Position numbers and translations under genes: made by a program
In this document: positions 1 through 9,300 of the stretch, piece by piece
Layout: every line of letters begins with the position of its first letter
How positions within the stretch are numbered: the first letter of the stretch is position 1
The notes under the pieces: model-generated
What the model was told of the DNA's origin: nothing
Seen by the model: the letters and a program-made list of their open reading frames with translations, nothing else
Database searches by the model: none
Assembly: GCF_001693415.1 (NCBI RefSeq)
Contig: NZ_MAKX01000041.1
Span: 1 to 64,000, forward strand
Direction of reading: 5' to 3'
DNA from: Tenacibaculum soleae
Lineage (GTDB): Bacteria; Bacteroidota; Bacteroidia; Flavobacteriales; Flavobacteriaceae
DNA length: 64,000 nt

Positions 1-55
1 GTTAAGCCCATTAGCGCCGATGGTACTGCCAATGGTGGGAGAGTAGGTCGTTGCC
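1..55 (+). rRNA. rrf: 5S rRNA, 3' end (partial)
   Basis: The first bases read as the 3' third of a bacterial 5S rRNA: the CCCATTAGCGCCGATGGTAC stretch, then GGTGGGAGAGTAGGTCG and a closing TTGCC. The 5' part lies outside the window. A strong terminator follows within ten bases, as expected at the end of an rrn operon. The exact 3' end is uncertain by a few bases. Confidence 0.88.
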
Positions 56-63
56 TTTCTTTT

Positions 64-98
64 AAACCTCAATCTTTTATTAGATTGAGGTTTTTTTT
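64..98 (+). terminator. Rho-independent terminator of the rrn operon
   Basis: A perfect 12-bp stem (64-75 with 82-93, AAACCTCAATCT and its complement) with a six-base loop runs straight into a T tract. It lies ten bases after the 5S rRNA end. Confidence 0.9.
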
Positions 99-212
99 GC
101 TTTAAATCGAAATGAAATTGGGTAAAAGACAAAAGGTGAATAAAAAAAGGAAATGGAGAGGTATAAAGTAAGCAAATAAGCTTTAGATATACGAATTATA
201 CATTGATAGCCT

Positions 213-298
213 TAGCCACGATTGAAGCATTTGTTTGAGCTCTTTTTTGGTTTTACTAAAAAAATCAAAAAAAGCGAGTGTGGAAAGCGTGAATAGCT
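213..298. repeat. Dispersed palindromic repeat, copy 1
   Basis: This noncoding stretch starts TAGCCACGATTGAAGCA, passes through a T run and an A run that can fold back, and ends GGAAAGCGTGAATAGCT. The same pattern in opposite orientation lies at 13385-13460. I recognise the pattern (GATTGAAG..., T run / A run, ...AAAGC) as a REP-like element scattered in flavobacterial genomes; that last point is from memory. The rest of 99-370 shows no gene. Confidence 0.5.
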
Positions 299-370
299 AT
301 TACTAATTATTTAAATCTTATTTATAAAAAAGGAACAATTTGTTAATAATTATAAATATTATAAAGGTAA

Positions 371-1069
371 CTAAAATAAGAGCTTTATGTTTTTTTTATA
401 AGTTTGGCCAATAGGAATTTTATGTTCTTTGATTAGAATACGATTTCCTTCTATTTGTTCAATCTTACTTTTTGAAACGATAAAAGATTTGTGTGTTCTG
501 ATAAAAGTATCAGGAAGGGATTTTTCTAATGAAGATATTTTTTCATTACTTAAAATGATTTTATCTTTTAAATAAACTTTACAATAGTGACCATAAGCTT
601 CAATAAAAAGAATGTTGTTAAAATGGATTTGATGATGTTTTTTATCGCCTTTTAAGAAAAAACTTTCGGGTATTTTTTCTGTTTGATTTACAGGAATGTT
701 GTTGTTTATTTCTTGCTGATTATTTGTAATGGTTTTATTGATAGCTTTAACAAAACGTTCAAAAGAAAAAGGCTTTAATAAATAATCTGAAATATTTAGT
801 TCATATCCTTCTAAAGCAAATTCTTTGTAAGCAGTTGTTACAATTATTTTTGGTGGATTGGTTAAGGTTTTTAAGAAATCGAAGCCAGATAATTTAGGCA
901 TGTTAATGTCTAGAAACAACAAATCTACTTGCTCTTGATTTAAAAATTGCAAGGCTTCAAACGCATTGAAACAATTTCCGCTTTTCTTTAAATGCGGTAA
1001 ATTATCACAATACTTCTCAATAATACGATGCGCAATTGGCTCGTCATCAATAATTAAATAATGCGTCAT
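371..1069 (-). CDS. LytTR-family response regulator
   Basis: Cytoplasmic response regulator of 232 residues. Residues 1-120 are a receiver domain: the acidic pair at D8-D9, the phosphoacceptor D54 in LFLDINMPK, T79 in the TTAYKEFA stretch, and K99 in LLKPF. Residues 135-232 are a LytTR DNA-binding domain (GHYCKVYLKD, RTHKSFIVS, GNRILIKEHKIPIG). It is the downstream gene of a two-gene minus-strand operon; its ATG overlaps the end of the kinase gene by four bases, which suggests translational coupling. LytTR proteins usually bind pairs of direct repeats about two helical turns apart. The target here is unknown; the spaced repeats near 41.3 and 42.4 kb are one untested candidate. Confidence 0.93.
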   Translation of the reverse strand: MTHYLIIDDEPIAHRIIEKYCDNLPHLKKSGNCFNAFEALQFLNQEQVDLLFLDINMPKLSGFDFLKTLTNPPKIIVTTAYKEFALEGYELNISDYLLKPFSFERFVKAINKTITNNQQEINNNIPVNQTEKIPESFFLKGDKKHHQIHFNNILFIEAYGHYCKVYLKDKIILSNEKISSLEKSLPDTFIRTHKSFIVSKSKIEQIEGNRILIKEHKIPIGQTYKKNIKLLF

Positions 1070-2190
1070 TTGGTGTCAATTTTAATAGCTAATTTATACA
1101 CAGCATCGCTTTTGTTTATGGTTATTTGATGCTTCTTAGGATACAATAAATTTAAACGTTGTTTTAAATTATCTAAGCCAATTCCAGTTTCTGATTCAGT
1201 TTCTGATTGCTCATAATTATTTTCTATTTGAAAAAGAATAGTTTTTTTGTTTGTAGAAAGATTCATGTGAATATAAGCATTCTCTGTCAGTTTTTCTACT
1301 CCGTGTTTAAATGCATTCTCTAATAAAATAATATACAGCAACGGAGCAATTTTGTAATTAGTTATATTTATGTATTTAAATGTAATATCAACTTTTTTTT
1401 GATACCTGATTTTATGTAGTTCTATATAGTTTTGTAAATATTCAACTTCATCTTTTAAAGGCACTAAATCTTCCTTTCCCATATAGATTGTGTAACGCAT
1501 CATATCAGATAATTTTAGCACAACATCTGGTGCATCATCAGATTTTTCTACTGTTAAGCCATATAAATTATTCAGTGTGTTAAAGAAAAAATGAGGATTT
1601 ATTTGACTTTTTAATAGCGCTAATTCAGCTTTAGTTTTTTTTGATTCTACGTTTTTTAACCATCTCCATTGTTGAAAAATCCATCCTAAAATCAATAAAA
1701 AAAAAGGAATGGTTAAAATAATTTTAATCTCTTTTTCTTGCTGTAAGTACACGTTTAAATCATCAATATAAACTCTTATATATAAGAAGTAACCGATGCT
1801 TAATAGATAGAAAGCAATTGTAAAAAGCGCGTATTTTTTGAAGAATTTTGGAGCTATTATAGAAAATAAAGCTAAGCTGGTAATAATAATACCTATAAAT
1901 GTAATAGGATTGTCAATTATTTCGGCATGGATATCATTAACAATAACAAGTATAAAAAAAAAGATTACGCCAATTAATTTTAGTGAAATTGATAGGTGTT
2001 TTTTTAGGAAATAAAAATAATAAATGGGCAATGAAAATAACAACCAATAAAAGATAAAACTTAACGTGTTTGATAAGTATTCTGAATTATCTATATAAAT
2101 ATGATCAAAATAAGTTAGCAACAGTACTAGGAGCCTGAAAATTATTAGCCCGTATATAAATGCTTTGTATTTTTTAAGAAATGTTTTCAC
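1066..2190 (-). CDS. LytS-type sensor histidine kinase
   Basis: Membrane histidine kinase of 374 residues and the partner of the adjacent LytTR regulator. Roughly residues 10-175 hold five or six hydrophobic segments with no recognisable periplasmic sensor domain, so the signal may be sensed in the membrane. The His_kinase (PF06580) region follows: phosphoacceptor H200 in the motif KSQINPHFFFNTLNN, the N box LLENAFKHG, and a short G box GIGLDNLKQRL. These are the hallmarks of the family that pairs with LytTR regulators. It lies first in the two-gene operon. The input signal cannot be told from sequence. Confidence 0.92.
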   Translation of the reverse strand: MKTFLKKYKAFIYGLIIFRLLVLLLTYFDHIYIDNSEYLSNTLSFIFYWLLFSLPIYYFYFLKKHLSISLKLIGVIFFFILVIVNDIHAEIIDNPITFIGIIITSLALFSIIAPKFFKKYALFTIAFYLLSIGYFLYIRVYIDDLNVYLQQEKEIKIILTIPFFLLILGWIFQQWRWLKNVESKKTKAELALLKSQINPHFFFNTLNNLYGLTVEKSDDAPDVVLKLSDMMRYTIYMGKEDLVPLKDEVEYLQNYIELHKIRYQKKVDITFKYINITNYKIAPLLYIILLENAFKHGVEKLTENAYIHMNLSTNKKTILFQIENNYEQSETESETGIGLDNLKQRLNLLYPKKHQITINKSDAVYKLAIKIDTK

Positions 2191-2398
2191 TTAGTAAAGC
2201 TAATGATAATGTAATAAATAGAATACTATTTTACACAAACAATCAAAAATCAAGCATCAACAATTAAAAATGGGACTCAAAACGGTTTTAAGTTTATAAA
2301 GATGGTTTGTGTGTGGAAATGATAAGCAGTTGAGAATTATTATTTATCTAAAATTAAATCGGTTTTATGTTTGTAAGGAATTTAAAATCAATTTAAAA

Positions 2399-3637
2399 AT
2401 GAAAAAATACATCTTAGCATTCGTAGTAACAATTGTGACTATAACAAGTACAATATCGCAAAATAATGAATTTAACAAAAAAGAAAAGAAATTAGTTTTA
2501 AAACTAATTTCAGAGAAATTACTAGCGTCTTATATCGATTTAGATGTTGCAAAAAAAATGTCTGCAACGATCATATCTAATTCAAAAAAATACAAGTCTA
2601 TTTCTAATAAAAAAGAATTTTCTACAATACTTACAAAAGACTTACAAGAATTAAGTCATGATTTGCATTTAAAAGTGAATTTTGAGCCGAAAAAAATTGC
2701 ACAAAGTAAACGTGTAATAACAAAAGAGATAAAACTTAAAAGAGATAAAATGATGGCTATGAAAATGGCAGAAATCAATTTTGGTTTTACAGAAACAAAA
2801 GTGTTAAACGGTAATATTGGTTATTTAAATTTGCGAATGTTCGCAGATATGAAGTACGCAAAAGAAACGGCAATTGCTGCTATGAGTTTTTTAAAAAATA
2901 CCAATGCAATTATTATTGACTTAAGAAATAACGGTGGAGGTGTTCCAAACATGATGCAATTATTAGCAAGTTATTTTACGGATAAAAAACCAGTGTTACT
3001 AAGTAATTTTTATGAGCGTAAGACAAATAATAAAACACAGTTACTTACTTTCGAAAATATTGATGGTAAAAGGAAAACAAATACGCGACTATACATTTTA
3101 ACAAGTAAAAAAACGTTTTCAGCAGCAGAAGCGTTTGCCTATACACTGAAACATTTAAATAAAGCAATAGTTGTTGGAGAAACAACTCGAGGAGGTGCAA
3201 ACAGAACTAAAAGAGTGAATTTGAATAATAATTTTACAATCTCTATTCCGTATATTGAAGCAATGCATCCTGTCACAAAAACTAATTGGGAAGGAAAAGG
3301 CGTAAAACCAACTATTAAATCAACAAAGAAAGATGCTTTTATAGTTGCATATATTGATGCATTAGATAAAACTGTAAAACGAAATAAAAAAAATATTTTA
3401 AATAAAGTAGGATATACTTACTTACAAGAAAAAAATGTGGATTTTGCAATTAAATTATTTCAAAAGAACACAGAATTATATCCTAATGATGCCAATTCTT
3501 GGGATAGTTTAGGAGAAGCGTATTTTTATAAAAAAGATAAAAAAAATGCTTTATTAGCATATAAGAAAGCATTAGAATTAGATGCGTCATCAGCATCAGC
3601 AAAAAAAATGATTCAAAAACTAGAAAGTATTAAATAG
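2399..3637 (+). CDS. Secreted S41-family (C-terminal processing) peptidase with TPR tail
   Basis: Serine peptidase of the S41/IRBP type, 412 residues. I place the start at the ATG of MKKYILAF, which gives a clean signal peptide ending near TISQ; the upstream in-frame extension has no such logic. An N-terminal helical S41 domain leads into the catalytic core: DLRNNGGG, then the probable nucleophile in KKTFSAAEAFAY, then VVGETTRGGANR. Residues from about 330 form two TPR-like helical pairs (LFQKNTELYPNDANSWDSLGEAYF). No PDZ domain is evident. Export to the periplasm or cell surface is expected. The next gene starts one base after the stop, so the two are probably cotranscribed. The substrate is unknown. 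Confidence 0.85.
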   Translation: MKKYILAFVVTIVTITSTISQNNEFNKKEKKLVLKLISEKLLASYIDLDVAKKMSATIISNSKKYKSISNKKEFSTILTKDLQELSHDLHLKVNFEPKKIAQSKRVITKEIKLKRDKMMAMKMAEINFGFTETKVLNGNIGYLNLRMFADMKYAKETAIAAMSFLKNTNAIIIDLRNNGGGVPNMMQLLASYFTDKKPVLLSNFYERKTNNKTQLLTFENIDGKRKTNTRLYILTSKKTFSAAEAFAYTLKHLNKAIVVGETTRGGANRTKRVNLNNNFTISIPYIEAMHPVTKTNWEGKGVKPTIKSTKKDAFIVAYIDALDKTVKRNKKNILNKVGYTYLQEKNVDFAIKLFQKNTELYPNDANSWDSLGEAYFYKKDKKNALLAYKKALELDASSASAKKMIQKLESIK

Positions 3638-3638
3638 T

Positions 3639-4682
3639 ATGAAAAATAAGTTTTTAATAATAGGAATTATAATTGTTATAAGCCTTTTAGTTTTAATGTC
3701 TTTACAAGTATTTGCTCAGCCTAAAATTGTTGAAGGAAATCAAATCGAATTGCAAAAAACGTATACACATCATAAAAATGAAGTATGGGAGGTTAAGTTT
3801 AGTCCAAACAATTCATTAATGATTAGTGGAGGAATTGAACCAAACGCTAAAATTTGGTCTAGAATTACAGGTAAAGTTTTACATGATTTACCACACGAAA
3901 TAGGAACGCCAACAGTAGATTTTAGTTCAACAGGAAAAGTTGTTGCAACAGGAGCGTATGATGGAAACGTTAGAATTTGGGACGTTAAAACAGGAGCTTT
4001 ATTAAAAACCTTAAAAGGAGATGGTGGCACAATTTGGACTGTAAATTTTAGTCCAGACGGAAAGTTAATCGCCGCTGGCGGAAATGATGATAAAGTTTTT
4101 GTTTGGAATGTAAATACAGGGAAACTAATTTATGATTTTAACGACTCTCAAGAAAATATTTGGGAAGTTGTTTTTAACCCTACTGGCGAATTATTATTAT
4201 CGTCAGGAAGTGATAATGCTATTAGAGTTTATGATGTTAAATCGGGCAAATTACTTCAAACAATTTTAGGGCATTCTATGGTGCCATTGTCAATGAATTT
4301 TAGTCCAAACGGAAAGTTATTAGCAAGTGCTGGAGATGATAAAATAGTTAAAATTTGGGACACCACTAATTGGCAATTATTGCACACTTTAAAAGGAGAT
4401 AATCAGGCAATTCATTCGGTTGTTTTTATTGATAATGACAGGGTAATAGCAGGAGGAACAGACAAATCGATGATTGGAGAATTACTTGAATATCATTTTA
4501 AATTTTCAGGAGTAGTAAAACCAATTGTAGCAACTTTATGGGATGTAAAAAGCGAAAAAATTTTACAAACAATTTCAAATCATACCAATGATATTGGTTT
4601 GGGAATGGATGTTAGTTCTGACGGAAGACTAATTGCAACGCCAAGTAAAGATAAAACTGTTAAAGTTTGGAAAATCATTTAG
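3639..4682 (+). CDS. WD40 repeat beta-propeller protein, exported or membrane-anchored
   Basis: A 347-residue protein with a hydrophobic N-terminal segment (residues 4-27, ending in FAQ), either a signal peptide or an anchor. From about residue 40 onward it is built of seven WD40 blades, each carrying a WxVxFSPxG-type strand and an IWD/VWN/VYD ending; blade six contains an insertion (KSMIGELLEYHFKFSG). Seven blades would close a full propeller, so it is likely a protein-binding scaffold outside the cytoplasm. It begins one base after the S41 peptidase gene, suggesting that the pair work together, for example propeller and peptidase in one complex. That link is inference. Confidence 0.82.
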   Translation: MKNKFLIIGIIIVISLLVLMSLQVFAQPKIVEGNQIELQKTYTHHKNEVWEVKFSPNNSLMISGGIEPNAKIWSRITGKVLHDLPHEIGTPTVDFSSTGKVVATGAYDGNVRIWDVKTGALLKTLKGDGGTIWTVNFSPDGKLIAAGGNDDKVFVWNVNTGKLIYDFNDSQENIWEVVFNPTGELLLSSGSDNAIRVYDVKSGKLLQTILGHSMVPLSMNFSPNGKLLASAGDDKIVKIWDTTNWQLLHTLKGDNQAIHSVVFIDNDRVIAGGTDKSMIGELLEYHFKFSGVVKPIVATLWDVKSEKILQTISNHTNDIGLGMDVSSDGRLIATPSKDKTVKVWKII

Positions 4683-4688
4683 GTAAAT

Positions 4689-4722
4689 ACTTTTTTTTTT
4701 AAAAAAAAGTGAATTTTTATTA
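4689..4722 (+). terminator. Possible weak terminator after the WD40 gene
   Basis: A 10-bp A/T hairpin (AC plus T run against A run plus GT) is followed by GAATTTTTATT. It is weak because the loop is very short and the stem almost purely A/T. Confidence 0.3.
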
Positions 4723-4783
4723 GGATATTAAATTAAAATATTTGAATATTTGCACTCACGAAGTTCAATAACTTATTGACAAT

Positions 4784-4904
4784 GTTATCAAGAAAGGTGG
4801 AGGGATTAGACCCGGTGAAACCTTAGCAACCCTTTGTACAAGACAAAGAAGGTGCTAAATTCTACTTAATTTTAAATTCATTTATTTAAAATTGGATAGA
4901 TAAC
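4784..4904 (+). ncRNA. SAM-I (S-box) riboswitch ahead of the met biosynthesis genes
   Basis: The conserved SAM-I core is plain: GTTATCAAGAAAGGTGGAGG, GGATTAGACCCGGTGAAACC, TTAGCAACCC, a variable P3 arm, AAGGTGCTAAATTC, then a P4 arm. P1 closes as GTTATC (4784-4789) with GATAAC (4899-4904). A near-match to the Bacteroidota -7 box, AATATTTG at 4745-4752, lies 32 bases upstream. A downstream segment, ATAACATT at 4944-4951, is complementary to AATGTTAT (4781-4788) and could replace P1 when SAM is absent. SAM binding is expected to switch off the downstream O-acetylhomoserine sulfhydrylase gene. Confidence 0.95.
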
Positions 4905-4964
4905 TCAAGTGCAATTATTCATCTATAATTGCTATAATTCTTCATAACATTTTTCTAGTAAGTA

Positions 4965-4982
4965 CGTCAAAAAAAATTGACG
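4965..4982 (+). promoter_or_regulatory. Small hairpin in the riboswitch leader (possible expression platform)
   Basis: CGTCAA (4965-4970) and TTGACG (4977-4982) form a 6-bp hairpin with an all-A loop between the SAM-I aptamer and the start codon, followed by T-rich sequence. It could be a weak terminator or simply leader structure. TTTTTCT at 4950-4956 could also pair with AGAAAAA covering the start of the gene. I cannot decide between these. Confidence 0.3.
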
Positions 4983-5029
4983 CATTTGACTTTTGTTTTA
5001 ATTTTTTATTATCTCAAAAAACAAGAAAA

Positions 5030-6304
5030 ATGAGTACACAAAAATTCGCAACCAACGCGTTGCACGCAGGACATGATGTAAAACAAACAGGAGGCACAAG
5101 AGCAGTTCCTATTTATCAAACAACATCGTATGTTTTTAATGATTCAGACCATGCAGCAAACCTTTTTTCATTAAAAGAATTAGGATTTATTTACACACGA
5201 TTAAACAATCCTACAAATCAAATTTTACAAGAGCGTTTGGCTAGTTTAGAAGGCGGAACAGGAGCTGTAGTATTTGCGTCAGGTACGGCAGCAATTTCAA
5301 CAGGGTTATTAACGTTATTAAAAGCCGGTGATCATATTGTAGCCTCAAGTAGTTTGTATGGAGGAACCTACAATCTATTAAATGTAACCTTACCTAGATT
5401 AGGTATTACTACCACATTTGTGGACGCTTCTAATCCTGATAACTTTGCTAAAGCAGTACAGGATAATACAAGAGCTTTTTTCGTTGAATCATTAGGGAAC
5501 CCGAAGTTAGATGTGTTAGATTTAAAAGGGATATCAAAACATGCAAAAAAAACTGAAGTTCCATTTATTGTTGATAATACAGTAGCTACACCAGCATTGT
5601 TAAATCCGATAGAACATGGTGCAAATATTGTAATTCATTCGTTAACAAAATACATTGGAGGTCAAGGAAACTCTTTAGGAGGCGCAATTATTGATGCAGG
5701 AACTTTTAATTGGGCAAATGGGAAATTCCCTGAATTTACAGAACCATCAGCAGGGTATCATGGTTTAGTATATCATGAAACTTTAGGAGCAGCTTCTTAT
5801 ACTTTCAAATTAATTTTAGAAGGATTAAGAGATTTCGGAGGAGCCTTAAGTCCTACGAATGCATTTAACATTATTCAAGGATTAGAAACATTAGATATCA
5901 GAATAAAAAAGCATAGTGAAAATGCTTTAAATATTGCTGCATGGTTAGAAGAGCAATCAGAAGTAGCTTGGGTAAATTACCCAGGTTTAGAAAGCAGTAA
6001 ATATAACAAATTAGCAAAAACGTATTTACCAAAAGGACAAAGTGGTATTGTTACATTTGGTGTTAAAGGTGGTTATGAAGCTGCAAAAAAAGTTTCAGAT
6101 AACACAAAACTTTTTTCATTATTGGCAAATATTGGAGATACAAAATCACTAATCATTCACCCTGCTAGTACAACACATCAACAATTAAGTGAACAAGCGC
6201 AAGAAAGTGCAGGAGTTACGAATGATTTAATTCGTTTATCAGTAGGGCTTGAAAATCTTGAAGATTTAAAAAGTGATTTAAAAGATGCTTTTTTAACAAT
6301 ATAA
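5030..6304 (+). CDS. metY: O-acetylhomoserine sulfhydrylase (aminocarboxypropyltransferase)
   Basis: PLP enzyme of 424 residues that joins O-acetylhomoserine and sulfide to make homocysteine and acetate. It belongs to the Cys/Met-metabolism fold-type I family: the SGTAAIS phosphate-binding loop at about 84-90, VDNTVATP at 181-188, and the PLP lysine K207 in HSLTKYIGGQG. The inserted loop with KFPEFTEPSAGYHGL and the 420-plus length are typical of MetY rather than of cystathionine synthase or lyase. It is the first gene behind the SAM-I riboswitch and is followed by the acetyltransferase that makes its substrate, which supports the assignment. Confidence 0.92.
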   Translation: MSTQKFATNALHAGHDVKQTGGTRAVPIYQTTSYVFNDSDHAANLFSLKELGFIYTRLNNPTNQILQERLASLEGGTGAVVFASGTAAISTGLLTLLKAGDHIVASSSLYGGTYNLLNVTLPRLGITTTFVDASNPDNFAKAVQDNTRAFFVESLGNPKLDVLDLKGISKHAKKTEVPFIVDNTVATPALLNPIEHGANIVIHSLTKYIGGQGNSLGGAIIDAGTFNWANGKFPEFTEPSAGYHGLVYHETLGAASYTFKLILEGLRDFGGALSPTNAFNIIQGLETLDIRIKKHSENALNIAAWLEEQSEVAWVNYPGLESSKYNKLAKTYLPKGQSGIVTFGVKGGYEAAKKVSDNTKLFSLLANIGDTKSLIIHPASTTHQQLSEQAQESAGVTNDLIRLSVGLENLEDLKSDLKDAFLTI

Positions 6305-6311
6305 ACATAAA

Positions 6312-6376
6312 AAAATCGAATGTATTGAATCTTATTTTTTTGAAGGGGAATAAGTTCATGTAAATCGTTCGATTTT
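6312..6376 (+). promoter_or_regulatory. Inverted repeat between metY and the metX-thrA fusion
   Basis: A perfect 9-bp inverted repeat, AAAATCGAA at 6312-6320 and TTCGATTTT at 6368-6376, brackets a 47-base loop that contains a T run and GAAGGGGAA. It could attenuate transcription into the next gene or shape its TTG start region. Nothing more can be said from sequence. Confidence 0.35.
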
Positions 6377-6394
6377 ATAGTAAAATAGATACAG

Positions 6395-9300
6395 TTGAAA
6401 AATACTTTAGCACATATAAATATTGTTGATTTTACCACAGAAAGCGGCGTTTTATTAAGTAAAATAGCATTAAGCTATCAGGTTTTTGGGGAAAAATTGG
6501 GAACAGCTCCTGTGGTATTAATCAATCATGCTTTAACAGGTAATAGTAATGTTGCTGATGTTACAGATGGTTGGTGGAAAGAATTAATAGGGAAAAACAA
6601 AGCGGTAAACACGCAAAAGTATACCGTTTTATGTTTTAACATTCCAGGCAACGGGTATGATGGTTTTTTAATAGAAAACTATAAAGATTTTATTGCAAGA
6701 GATATTGCTAAAGTTTTTTTAATAGGATTAGAAAAACTTAAAATAAAACAATTATTTGCTTTAATTGGTGGGTCATTAGGTGGTGGAATAGCTTGGGAAA
6801 TGGCTGTTTTAAAACCTAAAATAACAAAACATTTGATTCCCATAGCAACCGATTGGAAATCTACTGATTGGTTAATTGGTAACTGCCAAATTCAAGAACA
6901 ATTTTTAATAAATTCGAGCAATCCAGTGCACGATGCTCGCATGCATGCAATGTTATGTTATAGAACTCCAAAATCGTTTAAAGAACGTTTTCATCGATCA
7001 AAAAGAGAAGATTCAGAAGTTTTTAATGTAGAAAGTTGGCTGTTACATCACGGTAAAAAATTACAAGAACGTTATCAACTAGCGTCTTATAAATTAATGA
7101 ATCAATTATTAAAAACGATTGATGTAACCAAAGGAGAAAATAATTCGGAAATTTTAAAAAAAATTAAAGCAGATATACATATCGTAGGAGTAGATTCTGA
7201 CTTGTTTTTTACTGCTGAAGAAAATAGAGAAACTCAAAAAGAGCTAGCCTTAGTAAACGCAAATGTTACGTATAACGAAATAAATTCGGTTCACGGACAC
7301 GATGCTTTTTTGATTGAATACGAGCAATTAGAAAAAATAATAGCGCCAATATTCAATCTAAATTCAAAAAATAATCAAATGAAAATAATCAAATTTGGCG
7401 GAAAATCGCTGTCGAATAAAGGAATTACAAATGTAATTTCAATTATAGAGCAAAAAGTAAACGATCAAGAAAATATAGCTGTGGTTGTATCAGCAAGAGG
7501 AAATGCGACGGATCAATTAGAAGAAATTTTAGAAAAAGCAGCAAAGAACGCTCCTTATCAAGATCAATTTGAAGCGCTTAAATATGAGCAGTCGCAATTA
7601 ACACCATTGATTGACTTTTCTCCTGAGTTTTCTCGTTTAGAAAAATTTTTTGAAGGTGTTAGTTTATTAGGAGATTATAGTAAAAAAATAAAAGACGAAG
7701 TTTTAGCTCAAGGAGAGTTGTTATCAACAAAAACAGTTGCCGCACTTTTAAATGAAAAAGGGATAAATGCTAATATTACCGATGCTAGAACGTTGATAAA
7801 AACGGATGATAATTTTGGAAATGCACAGCCAATTATAAATATTTCGAAAGAAAATGTAGTAAAGCATTTTAAAAAACATAATGGAGATACTGTAAATATT
7901 GTAACAGGTTTTATTGCTTCTAATTTAAAAGGAGAAACGACTACGCTTGGACGAAATGGAAGTAATTATACCGCATCATTATTAGCAAATTATTTAGATG
8001 CAAATGAGTTACAAAACTATACGCATGTTGATGGAATTTTTACTGCAAATCCTGATTTAGTTGCTGATGCAAAAAAAATAGAAGAACTATCTTTTTCAGA
8101 GGCTAATGAATTGGCAAATTTTGGCGCTAATATTTTACACGCAAAAACAATTATTCCGTTATTAGAAAAAAATATAAATCTTCGTATTTTAAATACGTTT
8201 AACCCTGCGGATAAAGGAACATTAATTACAGCTAAATCAAATTCAAAAGGCATAAAATCATTATCGGTTTTAGACAATGTAGCATTGCTAAATTTTGAAG
8301 GACGAGGTTTGTTGGGTAAAGTAGGTGTAGATGCACGTATTTTTAGAGCCTTAAGTAATAATGGCATTAGTGTAAGTATTATTTCGCAAGGTTCATCAGA
8401 AAGAGGTATTGGTTTAGTAATTGATAAAGAAAAGGCAGCAGCAGCTGTACAAGCTTTAGAACAAGAGTTTGAAAGTGATTTTTATACCAAAGATGTAAAT
8501 CAAATTTCAATTATAGATAATGTCGCTGTAATATCAATTATAGGTCAAGATTTAAGTGAGTTTCATCATCCGTATAATGCGTTGATAAAAAACCAAATTG
8601 TACCATTATTATTTAACAATACAATTTCAGGAAAAAATGTAAGTTTGGTTGTTAAAAAAGAACAATTACACAAGGCGTTAAATGTAATTCATGGGCAAGT
8701 TTTTGGAGTTGCAAAGAAAATAAATATAGCCATATTTGGTAAAGGATTAGTTGGAGGAACTTTAATTAATCAAATTATAAAAAATACCAAATCTATATTA
8801 GAAAGAAAAAAAATACAGTTAAATATTTTTGCCATAGCGGGCTCTAAAAAAGTATTATTAAGTAGCGATGGAGCTGTAGAAAATTGGAAAACAATTTTAA
8901 AAAATAATGATGAGGAAACGCATATTGTTGATAGCGTAATAGATTTTGCTAAAAAACATCATCTCGAAAACTTAATAGCTGTTGATAATACTGCAAGTAG
9001 TGAATTTACAGAAAATTACATTCCATTAATAGAAAACGGTTTCGATTTAGTTTCTTCTAATAAAATAGCAAATACGGTATCTCATGATTTTTATAAAAAA
9101 CTACGAAAAACATTAGAAATAAATACCAAATCATATTTGTATGAAACCAATGTTGGTGCAGGTTTACCGCTAATAGATACCATTAAGTTATTGCACGATT
9201 CTGGCGAAAATATTACACGTATTAGAGGAGTTTTTTCAGGATCTTTAAGTTATTTATTTAATAAGTTTTCTTCGGATGAAGTTCTGTTTTCAAACGTATT

